NCBI GenBank assembly: GCA_015057955.1
Contig: SVDE01000007.1
Span: forward strand, 1-43,349
Length of the DNA stretch: 43,349 nucleotides
Source: Lachnospiraceae bacterium
GTDB taxonomy: Bacteria > Bacillota > Clostridia > Lachnospirales > Lachnospiraceae
Direction: 5' to 3'
Shown here: positions 15,774 through 23,044 of the stretch, in pieces
Position numbering within the stretch: position 1 is the first letter of the stretch
Layout of the letters: each line of letters opens with the position of its first letter
Notes under the pieces: model-generated
Told to the model about the DNA's origin: nothing
The model's input: the letters and a program-made list of their open reading frames with translations, nothing else
Database searches by the model: none
Translations under genes and position numbers: made by a program

Positions 15774-16649
15774 TTAAGTTATACCTCTGTATCCAAAATT
15801 ATCTTTATTGAGAGTCATTTCGTCGAACCACTTGTACCCGCAGTCTTTGCACCAACGGTTGGGGCAGCGAGTACCCGGCTTATGATAACAAGCCGGAAGA
15901 TAGAAAAATTGCCCACTGTTTAAAAGCCTTTTTGTTTCCTCAGAAAGATTGCCACTTCCAAAAATGCCATTAGCAATATTTAAAGATCCACACTTTAAAC
16001 AACGATCAAAAGCATCTACAGTTGCTGTCTCATCAACAGCGGTAATATCCACATAATAAACATCAGGTTTTATAGGCTTGCTGACCACAATTTTGAAGTC
16101 CTCATTCATAAAACTATACTCACGTTCATCATTATGAACGCTATTGCTGGTATGCATTTCGCCTAACGAACTCAAAAGACGTTTATGGATGGTTTCCGGC
16201 ATTTCTTCATTAAATGCTGAAAACTGCAACCTGTTAATACAAGTGTCATTATGATGCAAATTAAGACATTTTATAATATGTTTTAATCGACGCGTTAATT
16301 CCTCTGGATCCTCATCTGATGCTTCAATGGCTTTTCTTGTTTCCTCGATCATAATATCCATCATGCGGCGAAGATCCTCGTCATTCAACTCATCAAGAGG
16401 CTTTGGATAATCTTTCAGGCACTTAGGGATTACATTTACAACGATAATCTTATCATCGGGAACGCCAATAGCCTTTTGAAACCTGACAAGGTATTTTTCC
16501 ATGATGATATTATGCATGGTAGCTTTTTTCTGTGATAATTCATTTTTCCCAAACGGAAAAAGGCGGTTTTGCTCTTCTTCTGCTTGTTGCATATACATAT
16601 CAAACAGTTTGCTTTCATCTTCAGTTAGTTGTCTGCCTCTTATAATCAT
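15774..16649 (-). CDS. Hypothetical protein with C-terminal zinc-binding motif
   Basis: A 291-residue protein. Residues 1-150 are mostly charged helix; the C-terminal 80 residues carry CLKCGS and later CYHKPGTRCPNRWCKDCGYKWFD, cysteine pairs that could hold one or two zinc ions. A GATTGAGG ribosome site precedes the start, 9 nt after the zinc-ribbon gene upstream. The family is not recognised. The helical N-terminus plus zinc ribbon could suit a nucleic acid binding protein. It is co-transcribed with another Cys-rich protein, which suggests a shared process. Confidence 0.55.
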   Translation of the reverse strand: MIIRGRQLTEDESKLFDMYMQQAEEEQNRLFPFGKNELSQKKATMHNIIMEKYLVRFQKAIGVPDDKIIVVNVIPKCLKDYPKPLDELNDEDLRRMMDIMIEETRKAIEASDEDPEELTRRLKHIIKCLNLHHNDTCINRLQFSAFNEEMPETIHKRLLSSLGEMHTSNSVHNDEREYSFMNEDFKIVVSKPIKPDVYYVDITAVDETATVDAFDRCLKCGSLNIANGIFGSGNLSEETKRLLNSGQFFYLPACYHKPGTRCPNRWCKDCGYKWFDEMTLNKDNFGYRGIT

Positions 16650-16658
16650 AGAATTGCC

Positions 16659-17069
16659 TCAATCCCACATAATATCTCCCGAATAATCCATAATCGTATT
16701 ACATTTTGGACATTTAAGCGCAAATGATGGTTTTTGATCTGTACGCTTCATTTCTTTATGGCAAATTGGACACTTATGTATAAAACGATATATTTCCTCG
16801 CTTTTCAGATTATCGAGTTCTTCATAAACGTTCAGACAATAATCGTTTTTGCAAACATGACAGTCCTCACAGTAATATAGGTATTTTGCCGGAGAAACGG
16901 TTACTGAGTTACCATGTTTTACAATCTGCTTTAATGTAACACCAAACTTTCCCTTAGCCGCCTGCTCCGTGACTCTCTTTTGCGTTCTATGAAAGAACAA
17001 ACCAATTCCCAAAAGAATTTCTGTTTCATACTTGCAGTTCGGACATCTATATTCGTATCCCGTCCCCAT
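16659..17069 (-). CDS. Zinc-ribbon hypothetical protein
   Basis: A 136-residue Cys-rich protein with four CxxC-type groups: CPNC near the start, CEDCHVC in the middle, then CPICHKE and CPKCNTI at the end, indicating at least two zinc ribbons. The start at 17069 is selected for its GGAG 7 nt upstream; an upstream in-frame ATG at 17096 lacks one. It is the first gene of the leftward cargo group after a weak promoter at 17097-17124. The function is not recognised. Confidence 0.55.
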   Translation of the reverse strand: MGTGYEYRCPNCKYETEILLGIGLFFHRTQKRVTEQAAKGKFGVTLKQIVKHGNSVTVSPAKYLYYCEDCHVCKNDYCLNVYEELDNLKSEEIYRFIHKCPICHKEMKRTDQKPSFALKCPKCNTIMDYSGDIMWD

Positions 17070-17096
17070 TACCAATCTCCATAGTATTTTTAACAA

Positions 17097-17124
17097 TATT
17101 TATCTTATAACTTTTTAAGTCCAA
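17097..17124 (-). promoter_or_regulatory. Possible promoter of the zinc-ribbon cargo group
   Basis: On the minus strand TTGGAC (17124-17119), 16 nt and TAAATA (17102-17097) resemble a sigma-A promoter. The 190-bp gap between this and the replication gene holds no other supported feature. A 34-codon frame starting at an ATG near 17150 overlaps the promoter and is not called. Confidence 0.35.
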
Positions 17125-17259
17125 TAAAAAGGATTTCATTGTATAAAACATAGGATTTCCTTTATGATGACGAATGTATTCGACATAATAAGCGTTTAAT
17201 GCGCCGAGAATATGGATTTTGATACACTTCCGGTTTTAAACAGGGCATATACTTAAGTA

Positions 17260-18138
17260 TTAATATGGATTGCCCCGAAGGAACTTCAGATAATCATCAT
17301 GCAGGTTTGCTTGGGCTTCGAGCGTTCCAACCAGGCTGGCGGAATATAATGTCGATATTAAATAGCTCGACATATTCTTTATGCCAAGATCCTTATCGAC
17401 CAATCGGTTCAGGATGCCGCCTATATGTTCATACCGTAATTTAAGGAATTGGCTCTTAACGACTTCCCAGGGATATGTTGTGTTTTTAATAACAACTGAT
17501 TCCCGTGGGTAACATACCATGTCGCAGATAACGTCATAAATTTCATGAACCATTGTGGTCTCGGCCTCACTTTGTCTGCCTGCAACATCCAACAGCCAAT
17601 CCAGTTTGATATTATCTGCAATCAATTTCTTATAGGCACTGATTTCTTTCTTTCTGTCGATCACAGGTTCTTCTGTTGTATGAATGATGGATTTATTATT
17701 ATCAGTATTAATAGTCTTTTTTATATTATCAGTATTATATTCCGATGGATTATCCGTGACGGAAGAACCGTGGCGGTTTATCCGTGACGGATTTACCGTG
17801 TTGGATTTTCCGTCACGGCTTTTCCCACACGGAGAGTTTTTTGGAGTCCTTCTTTCTGAAAAAACTTCAATCTCACTAATAAATTTTCCGTCAGGCCCTC
17901 TTGTTTTGGTTCTTTCAATATATCCATATTCTTCCAAATGAATAACTGACTGTCTTATGGAATCTATGCCATCTGGAACAATTGCGCTCAAACCGGCAAT
18001 ACTGAAATCCCATCCGTCCGGAAGACTGCAGATAGTACACAATACACCCCGGTCTTTCATTGAAAGATCTTTATCACGCAGGATATTATTGCTGATCATC
18101 GTAAAATTTCTTTGAGTTTTATTTTTTAAAACAGCCAT
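17260..18138 (-). CDS. Replication initiator-like winged-helix protein (DUF6017-type)
   Basis: A 292-residue protein. The N-terminus (NFTMISNNILRDKDLSMKDR, ICSLPDGWDFS, IRQSVIHLEEYGYIERTKTR) is the winged helix seen in RepA-type and phage replisome-organiser proteins. The C-terminal 90 residues resemble DUF6017 (PWEVVKSQFLKL, MSSYLISTLYSA). The linker contains an iteron-like DNA repeat cluster. The start at 18138 has GGGAGG upstream; an alternative ATG at 18162 would form a TAATG overlap with the integrase stop in the excised circle. Autonomous replication of the circle is therefore plausible but unproven. Confidence 0.7.
   Translation of the reverse strand: MAVLKNKTQRNFTMISNNILRDKDLSMKDRGVLCTICSLPDGWDFSIAGLSAIVPDGIDSIRQSVIHLEEYGYIERTKTRGPDGKFISEIEVFSERRTPKNSPCGKSRDGKSNTVNPSRINRHGSSVTDNPSEYNTDNIKKTINTDNNKSIIHTTEEPVIDRKKEISAYKKLIADNIKLDWLLDVAGRQSEAETTMVHEIYDVICDMVCYPRESVVIKNTTYPWEVVKSQFLKLRYEHIGGILNRLVDKDLGIKNMSSYLISTLYSASLVGTLEAQANLHDDYLKFLRGNPY
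17750..17827. repeat. Iteron-like CCGTGACGG repeats inside the initiator gene
   Basis: TTATCCGTGACGGA occurs exactly at 17750-17763 and 17778-17791 (28 bp apart). CCGTGGCGG (17768), CCGTGTTGG (17796) and the inverted CCGTCACGG (17810-17818) are variants in the same phase region. Initiator genes that contain their own origin are known; this cluster is a candidate. Confidence 0.55.
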
Positions 18139-18274
18139 TAAACTATCGCCTCCCTTCCACATTAATCAGCCATCAGATAACAGCGGACTGTTACTGATGT
18201 AGTTATGTTTGGATTTTTCATATCTGTTTTTTCAAAGGTGAATGAGGTAAGAAACACCTTGCTATATGCGTAGT

Positions 18275-18295
18275 CAAGATGCGAATCCGAGACAT
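18275..18295. other. attR, right junction of the integrated element
   Basis: CAAGA (18275-18279), TGC, GAATCC (18283-18288), GA and the shared GACAT (18291-18295), after which tadA resumes with GAT GGA AGC. The blocks mirror those at attL. Together they would form a symmetric attP centred on CA. Confidence 0.85.
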
Positions 18296-18613
18296 GATGG
18301 AAGCCTTTCGACCGGCCATGCCAATTCTCCCAAAGACATGCTTACAAGACTTGAAATGATGGTGCTTACAGCTGCCGAAATGCCCCTCATGGCCATCCGC
18401 GCACAGATCACATCAGCCCTGGACATACTGGTCCATTTGAGCAGGACCAGAGACGGCATGCGGAAAGTCACAGAGATCACGGAAGTTGAGGGACTTATTG
18501 ACGGCCAGTTTTCATTAAATACATTGTATGACCTGTCAGAAGATCAGCAGCTGTCTCCAACAGGCAATTCTCTTAAAAACTCCGGCAGGCTTCATGGAGG
18601 CATATACTCATGA
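18296..18613 (+). pseudogene. tadA: tadA (cpaF) 3' part
   Basis: The last 105 codons of the pilus ATPase, starting DGSLSTGHANSPKDML, the segment that normally follows TGH in this family. The frame is intact to a TGA that overlaps tadB's ATG (ATGA). An ATG at 18266 is in frame but lacks a ribosome site, so independent expression is unlikely. It is separated from its promoter and 5' half by the 12.5 kb element. Confidence 0.92.
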
Positions 18614-19323
18614 AAAAGAAAGAACTCTTTAAAGAGATCGGCGTATATCTGATATTTGCAGCCGTCATTTATTTATTTTACAGATCCTGGTGGGCATTCA
18701 TCATGCTCCCGCCTGCCTGTTTCATTTACCACAGGTTCAATAAGAAGAACATATCCCGAAAAGCCAGGGAAATCTTAGGACTTCAGTTCAAGGACGCGCT
18801 GGGATCCATGACGGCGGCACTCAGAGCAGGATACTCCGTGGAAAACTCATTAAAAGAAAGCCGCAGGGAAATGGAGTCCCTGTATGGTACAGATTCACCC
18901 ATATACATCGAACTCAGCCGTGTAGTGCACGAGATATCGCTCGGCATAAATACAGAAACAGCTCTTGGTGACATGGCTAAACGGAGCGGCGTGGAAGATA
19001 TCCTTACATTTGCATCCGTTTTCCAGATAGCAAAACACGGCGGAGGCGACCTCGTAGATATCATCAACAAGACCGCAGGGGATATTGCTGCTAAGGCAGA
19101 TACTAAAAACGAGATCTCTGTCCTGATCAGCTCAAAAAAGCTCGAGCAGAACATAATGACCTTCATGCCTCTCTGCATGATCCTCTACATAGGGATCTCT
19201 TCTCCCTCCATGCTGTCCCCGCTTTACGGAAATCTGCCCGGAATACTGATCATGACCATATGCCTGGTCATCTATGCCGCTGCTTACTATTTTTCGAAAA
19301 AGATAATGGACATAGAGGTTTGA
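18610..19323 (+). CDS. tadB: TadB-like pilus platform protein
   Basis: A 237-residue inner-membrane component of the Tad machine with a type II secretion F (GspF-like) domain at about residues 55-190 (LQFKDALGSMTAALRAGYSVENSL, VVHEISLGI, FQIAKHGGGDLV). Two hydrophobic segments near the N-terminus (12-45) and two at the C-terminus fit a platform protein that contacts the ATPase. It overlaps tadA by 4 nt, so translation is normally coupled to tadA. With the element inserted, transcription and coupling should both be lost. Confidence 0.85.
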   Translation: MKKKELFKEIGVYLIFAAVIYLFYRSWWAFIMLPPACFIYHRFNKKNISRKAREILGLQFKDALGSMTAALRAGYSVENSLKESRREMESLYGTDSPIYIELSRVVHEISLGINTETALGDMAKRSGVEDILTFASVFQIAKHGGGDLVDIINKTAGDIAAKADTKNEISVLISSKKLEQNIMTFMPLCMILYIGISSPSMLSPLYGNLPGILIMTICLVIYAAAYYFSKKIMDIEV

Positions 19324-19324
19324 A

Positions 19325-20764
19325 ATGATCGTTCTTTATGCCGGTGTTCCTGCCCTCTGCCTGATCCTTGCGCTGGTTTTCAGGAACTACAAAAAAGAAT
19401 TATTCAAAAAACTTGATAATAAGGAGCATCCCCTCAGGTTTCTCTATCCGGCTTCGGCCCGAGTCTATGACCTTTTTAAGGTTATCTATCCTTCACATGC
19501 ACATTCAAACGTCTCTTCGCTCTTGAAACAGCTGTGCGTCCGGGAAAATGTCGATGCAGAGATCTATCTTTACAACATCAAAAAGATAGCTTCACTGACA
19601 GGGATCTTTATGGCGGTATGCACGGTTGGGATGCTCCTTTTTATATCCCTGAAGAAGAACTCCATTGTAAGTTATCTGACCCGCCCGCAATACGGAGACG
19701 CAAATGCCACATACAAAATGGATGTTGAATACGACAACACCGCCGAAACAGTCGAACTGACCATTGACAGTGTCAAAATGACCGAAGAGGAGATCCTTGC
19801 TGTTTTCGAAGAAAGCTATGACGGTGTTATGAAAGCAATGCTTAATGAGAATGAGTCACCGGAGAGTGTTTCCAAACCGCTTGAACTGATAGATTCCTAC
19901 GAAAACATAAAAATAGAATGGGAGATCCGGGATATTTCCCTGATCAACTACAACGGAGAAATAACGGATGCGGTCGAAGAAAACGAATTCATCCCCATGG
20001 ATCTGTATGCTACTTTTACCATCGGTGACATTTCACGTGTTTACTGCTTTCCTCTCATGCTTACCGGTGAAAGCATTTCTGCGAAGGAACTTCTTATCCG
20101 AAACATATACGAGAGCATTGAGAATGACAATTCCGCATTTGACCCCGAAGTATCTCTGCCTGACAGCATCAACGGCAAGCCTCTTGTATTCAGAGAGATA
20201 GGCAGCAATTCTGACCGTATCTTCCTGCTGTTTGGCGCAGCTGCGACAGTCTTTCTCATATTTGCATATGACAGGACCCTTGAAAACAAGTTAAAGGCCA
20301 GACAGGATGAGATGCTCTTGGATTTTACAGAGATAGTATTTAAGCTGAGCCTTCTGTATGAAGCGGGGCTCAGCATATACAAGGCCTGGGAGCGCATTGT
20401 CCTGGAATACGAAAACTCTGCTCCCCAAAAGCCACACTATGCCTACCGTGAAATGCGGCTCACTCTTGAACAGATCAGGAACGGAGCTTCTGAGGCGCAG
20501 GCATACGGCCAGTTCGGAATGCGCTGCGGCCTTCACCAATACATGAAACTCGGGAGCATTCTTGAACAGAACATCACAAAAGGAGCCCGCGGAATGAAGA
20601 CTCTGCTCCGGCAGGAGGTCAGGGATTCTTTTGAAGACCGCAAACGACTTGCCCGTAAAAAAGGAGAAGAAGCAAGTACTAAGCTTATGATCCCCATGGT
20701 CATGATGCTGATAATTGTCATCGTCATAATCGCTTTTCCGGCAGTCATGTCAATCAGATTCTAA
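19325..20764 (+). CDS. tadC: TadC-like platform protein with large inserted domain
   Basis: A 479-residue protein, much longer than a usual TadC (about 300). The C-terminal part (about 320-479) is the T2SSF domain (LDFTEIVFKLSLLYEAGLSIYKAW, MKLGSILEQNITKGARGM) followed by a final membrane segment. Transmembrane segments near 1-20, 87-108 and 299-318 flank an acidic region (about 110-297) rich in beta-prone stretches (VEYDNTAETVELTIDSVKM), predicted to be on the outer face. GAGG precedes the start and it follows tadB by 1 nt. The insert is of unknown function. Confidence 0.8.
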   Translation: MIVLYAGVPALCLILALVFRNYKKELFKKLDNKEHPLRFLYPASARVYDLFKVIYPSHAHSNVSSLLKQLCVRENVDAEIYLYNIKKIASLTGIFMAVCTVGMLLFISLKKNSIVSYLTRPQYGDANATYKMDVEYDNTAETVELTIDSVKMTEEEILAVFEESYDGVMKAMLNENESPESVSKPLELIDSYENIKIEWEIRDISLINYNGEITDAVEENEFIPMDLYATFTIGDISRVYCFPLMLTGESISAKELLIRNIYESIENDNSAFDPEVSLPDSINGKPLVFREIGSNSDRIFLLFGAAATVFLIFAYDRTLENKLKARQDEMLLDFTEIVFKLSLLYEAGLSIYKAWERIVLEYENSAPQKPHYAYREMRLTLEQIRNGASEAQAYGQFGMRCGLHQYMKLGSILEQNITKGARGMKTLLRQEVRDSFEDRKRLARKKGEEASTKLMIPMVMMLIIVIVIIAFPAVMSIRF

Positions 20765-20804
20765 TACTGCAGTTTAGAAATACATTATTAAAGGAGGAAA
20801 ACCC

Positions 20805-21029
20805 ATGTTGAAACAAATCAGTTCTTTAAGAGATTCTGTGTTTTTCCGCCTGCACGGTTTTGCCGCTGCGGCAAAAAACAAACTGAACGACGACTCGGGC
20901 GTTGGTGTGATCGAGGTGATCCTGATCCTTTTAGTCCTTGTCGGTCTTGTGATCATTTTCAAGAATCAGATCACTGCGCTCGCGCGGAACATTTTCTCAA
21001 ACATCAATTCCCAGGCCGGGGGTATCTGA
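20805..21029 (+). CDS. flp: Flp1-like type IVb pilin
   Basis: A 74-residue pilin subunit. After a charged leader comes GVGVIEVILILLVLVGLVIIFKNQI: the Glu five residues into the hydrophobic stretch and the single N-terminal hydrophobic helix are the type IVb pilin signature (Flp1-like domain). Processing before the hydrophobic helix by the TadV peptidase encoded downstream is expected, though the exact site is not certain. AAAGGAGG is the strongest ribosome site of the operon, as expected for a major subunit. The 40-nt gap from tadC holds no separate promoter that I can see. Confidence 0.88.
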   Translation: MLKQISSLRDSVFFRLHGFAAAAKNKLNDDSGVGVIEVILILLVLVGLVIIFKNQITALARNIFSNINSQAGGI

Positions 21030-21040
21030 TACGGTCCAAA

Positions 21041-23017
21041 ATGGCAGGTGTCATTTCCATTTACCTGTCGCTCACACTTATCCTGACCTGTGCACTCATA
21101 ATGACACTGATAGAGTCCGCAAGGGTCAGTTACATGAATGCCAAGCTGCAGAGCGTAACCTATATGGCTGCGGATTCTGTTTTTTCCGGCTTTGCCGAGC
21201 CTGTATTCGACCGCTATGGAGTGATGATGCTCTGGAGCACAGAAGATGAGTTCCTTCATGCTCTAAACGATCACTGTACTGACAATCTGAAAACTGATGC
21301 TCTGGAAGGAAGCATCTTTACTGACATCTATAAGGTTTCTTTTGACTCTTCTTCCTTGAGTTCCAAAGTATCACCCACAGACAAAGGCGGGCAGGTTTTT
21401 GCCGACCAGGTCCTTGAATACATGAAATACTTTCTTCCGGTGGATGCCGCAGGACGGATCCTGGGAAGTGTTTCCATCTTTGATCAGGGAAATAAAGTCA
21501 GTGATTTTCTGGACAAGATCGAATCCTATAAAGATGTTTTCACAAAAGTGGAAGAATCTGTGGGAGATCTCAAAGAGACCATCGACACAGTCAGGTCGAA
21601 AGCCGGAGAGCCGTCCCGGTTTCTGGATCAGGCATCATCCAGCATTGACAGATTTAAAAACGGAGACGCATCCGCACAGGCCTCATTCAGGAATTCCATC
21701 TCAGATCTGGCCAGGTCAAAGGAAAAACTTTCCAACGGTCTGGAAAAGATCCAAAGCTCATCTGACGATTATTATAAGAACGTGGAAAAAGCTAAAAACG
21801 CCGTAACCGAACTGGAAAATGATCTGAATGTCAACAGGGAGGATTTTGATGATGAGGTTTACGGCATAGTATCTGAACAGCTGGAAGACATACGGCAGAA
21901 AAGCGCCGATACCGACTTTGACTACTACCTTGTCGGCTCAAATCTGGACACAACCGGATATTACTTGGAAAAGTTGGACAGTATCGACGAACTTACAGAG
22001 ATCACAAAAGATCCTCTTACTGCTGAAAATGCTGACTATTATGAAACCGTGATCGATGAATACCGGTCAGATTTTTCCGATTTCAGTCTGGACGCTCTCG
22101 GGGTGAATCTGGATTCCTTCGAAGTTGAAAAGGAAGACTCCTCTTTTCTTACAAGAATATCCGAGATAGCTGAAAATGGTCTTCTTGGATTCATTGCAGG
22201 AGATGTGTCAGACAAAAAGATCGAAACAGCGTGTCTTCCATCTTCAACAGATTCTGACGGAAATCCGGTGGAAGCCGGAGGCGATCTATTATCGGCAACA
22301 GCTGATAAGGCATTGTTTGGAGAATACATCCTCCAGCATTTCGGAAACTGTACCGATGTTTCCGATGACACTGCATTGGATTATGAAGCAGAATACATCA
22401 TCAACGGCAAGGATTCAGATAAAGGCAATCTTTCAGCAGCGGTCTCGCAGATCGTTCTCATAAGATCAGGATGCAATCTTATCAGTATTCTTAAGAGTCC
22501 GGGTAAGAAGGCAGAAACATATGCCCTTGCCACCTCGCTTGTCGGATTCACCGGAATGCCTGTTGTCATCAAAGTATTTCAGATAGTGATCATGGCTGCC
22601 TGGGCGCTCGCCGAATCTGTGGCAGACGTAAAGGCACTGATCGAAGGTCATAAGATCAAAACGATAAAAGATGACAGCGACTGGTATCTGTCGCTTGCGG
22701 GCATAAAGAATTTCGGAAGCGACGCCCTGTCTCCTTCCGGAACCGAATCCGGTCTTTCCTATGAAGCCTACCTTAGATTGCTTTTGCTGATGCAAAACAA
22801 CAAAACCCAGTATTTCAGGACAATGGACATGATCCAGGCGGACATGTGCCTCTCTGAGAATGAAGATTTCAGGATAAGCAGCTGCTTGACAGGCGTAACG
22901 GTTGACGCCGCTTACTCAGCCCCTCAGCTGTTCATTAACTTTCCATTTGTAAGGAACGTCGTCGGCTATTCAGAAGACGGCTACATTTATTCAATGACAC
23001 AGGAATACTCATACTGA
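21041..23017 (+). CDS. DUF5702-type Tad-locus membrane-anchored protein
   Basis: A 658-residue protein starting with a hydrophobic pseudopilin-like segment (VISIYLSLTLILTCALIMTLIESARVSYMNAKLQ), then a large, acidic, mostly extracytoplasmic domain with coiled-coil parts (about 150-280), and a second hydrophobic pair near 485-530. It resembles DUF5702 proteins, which occur in Firmicute Tad loci. It probably replaces TadG-type structural components, which is inference from position. No strong ribosome site is visible ahead of the ATG, so coupling from flp, 11 nt upstream, is likely. Confidence 0.7.
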   Translation: MAGVISIYLSLTLILTCALIMTLIESARVSYMNAKLQSVTYMAADSVFSGFAEPVFDRYGVMMLWSTEDEFLHALNDHCTDNLKTDALEGSIFTDIYKVSFDSSSLSSKVSPTDKGGQVFADQVLEYMKYFLPVDAAGRILGSVSIFDQGNKVSDFLDKIESYKDVFTKVEESVGDLKETIDTVRSKAGEPSRFLDQASSSIDRFKNGDASAQASFRNSISDLARSKEKLSNGLEKIQSSSDDYYKNVEKAKNAVTELENDLNVNREDFDDEVYGIVSEQLEDIRQKSADTDFDYYLVGSNLDTTGYYLEKLDSIDELTEITKDPLTAENADYYETVIDEYRSDFSDFSLDALGVNLDSFEVEKEDSSFLTRISEIAENGLLGFIAGDVSDKKIETACLPSSTDSDGNPVEAGGDLLSATADKALFGEYILQHFGNCTDVSDDTALDYEAEYIINGKDSDKGNLSAAVSQIVLIRSGCNLISILKSPGKKAETYALATSLVGFTGMPVVIKVFQIVIMAAWALAESVADVKALIEGHKIKTIKDDSDWYLSLAGIKNFGSDALSPSGTESGLSYEAYLRLLLLMQNNKTQYFRTMDMIQADMCLSENEDFRISSCLTGVTVDAAYSAPQLFINFPFVRNVVGYSEDGYIYSMTQEYSY

Positions 23018-23044
23018 AACAAGCCAGAGAAAAGGAGGGTAGAA

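Larger units (their letters stand above)
5769..18295. mobile_element. 12.5 kb integrative mobilizable element inserted in tadA
   Basis: The boundaries are set by the tadA frame: deleting 5769-18295 rejoins GGA CAT to GAT GGA AGC with no base lost. The element encodes a serine integrase, a relaxase, MobC and a replication initiator but no VirB4, coupling protein or other type IV secretion gene, so it is classed as mobilizable and not conjugative. It also carries an R-M system and unrecognised cargo. Its interior is visibly more AT-rich than the host flanks, most of all at 8580-11300. Almost all genes read leftward; only the XRE regulator and the R-M pair read rightward. Confidence 0.92.

Noticed and set aside
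17070-17160. 34-codon frame starting near 17150 upstream of the zinc-ribbon gene
   Set aside because: Overlaps the next gene start and the likely promoter; the protein is featureless and the ribosome site is too close to the ATG.
18266-18295. ATG at 18266 as a new start for the 3' part of tadA
   Set aside because: No ribosome site at proper distance, and the ATPase P-loop is missing, so a functional product is unlikely.
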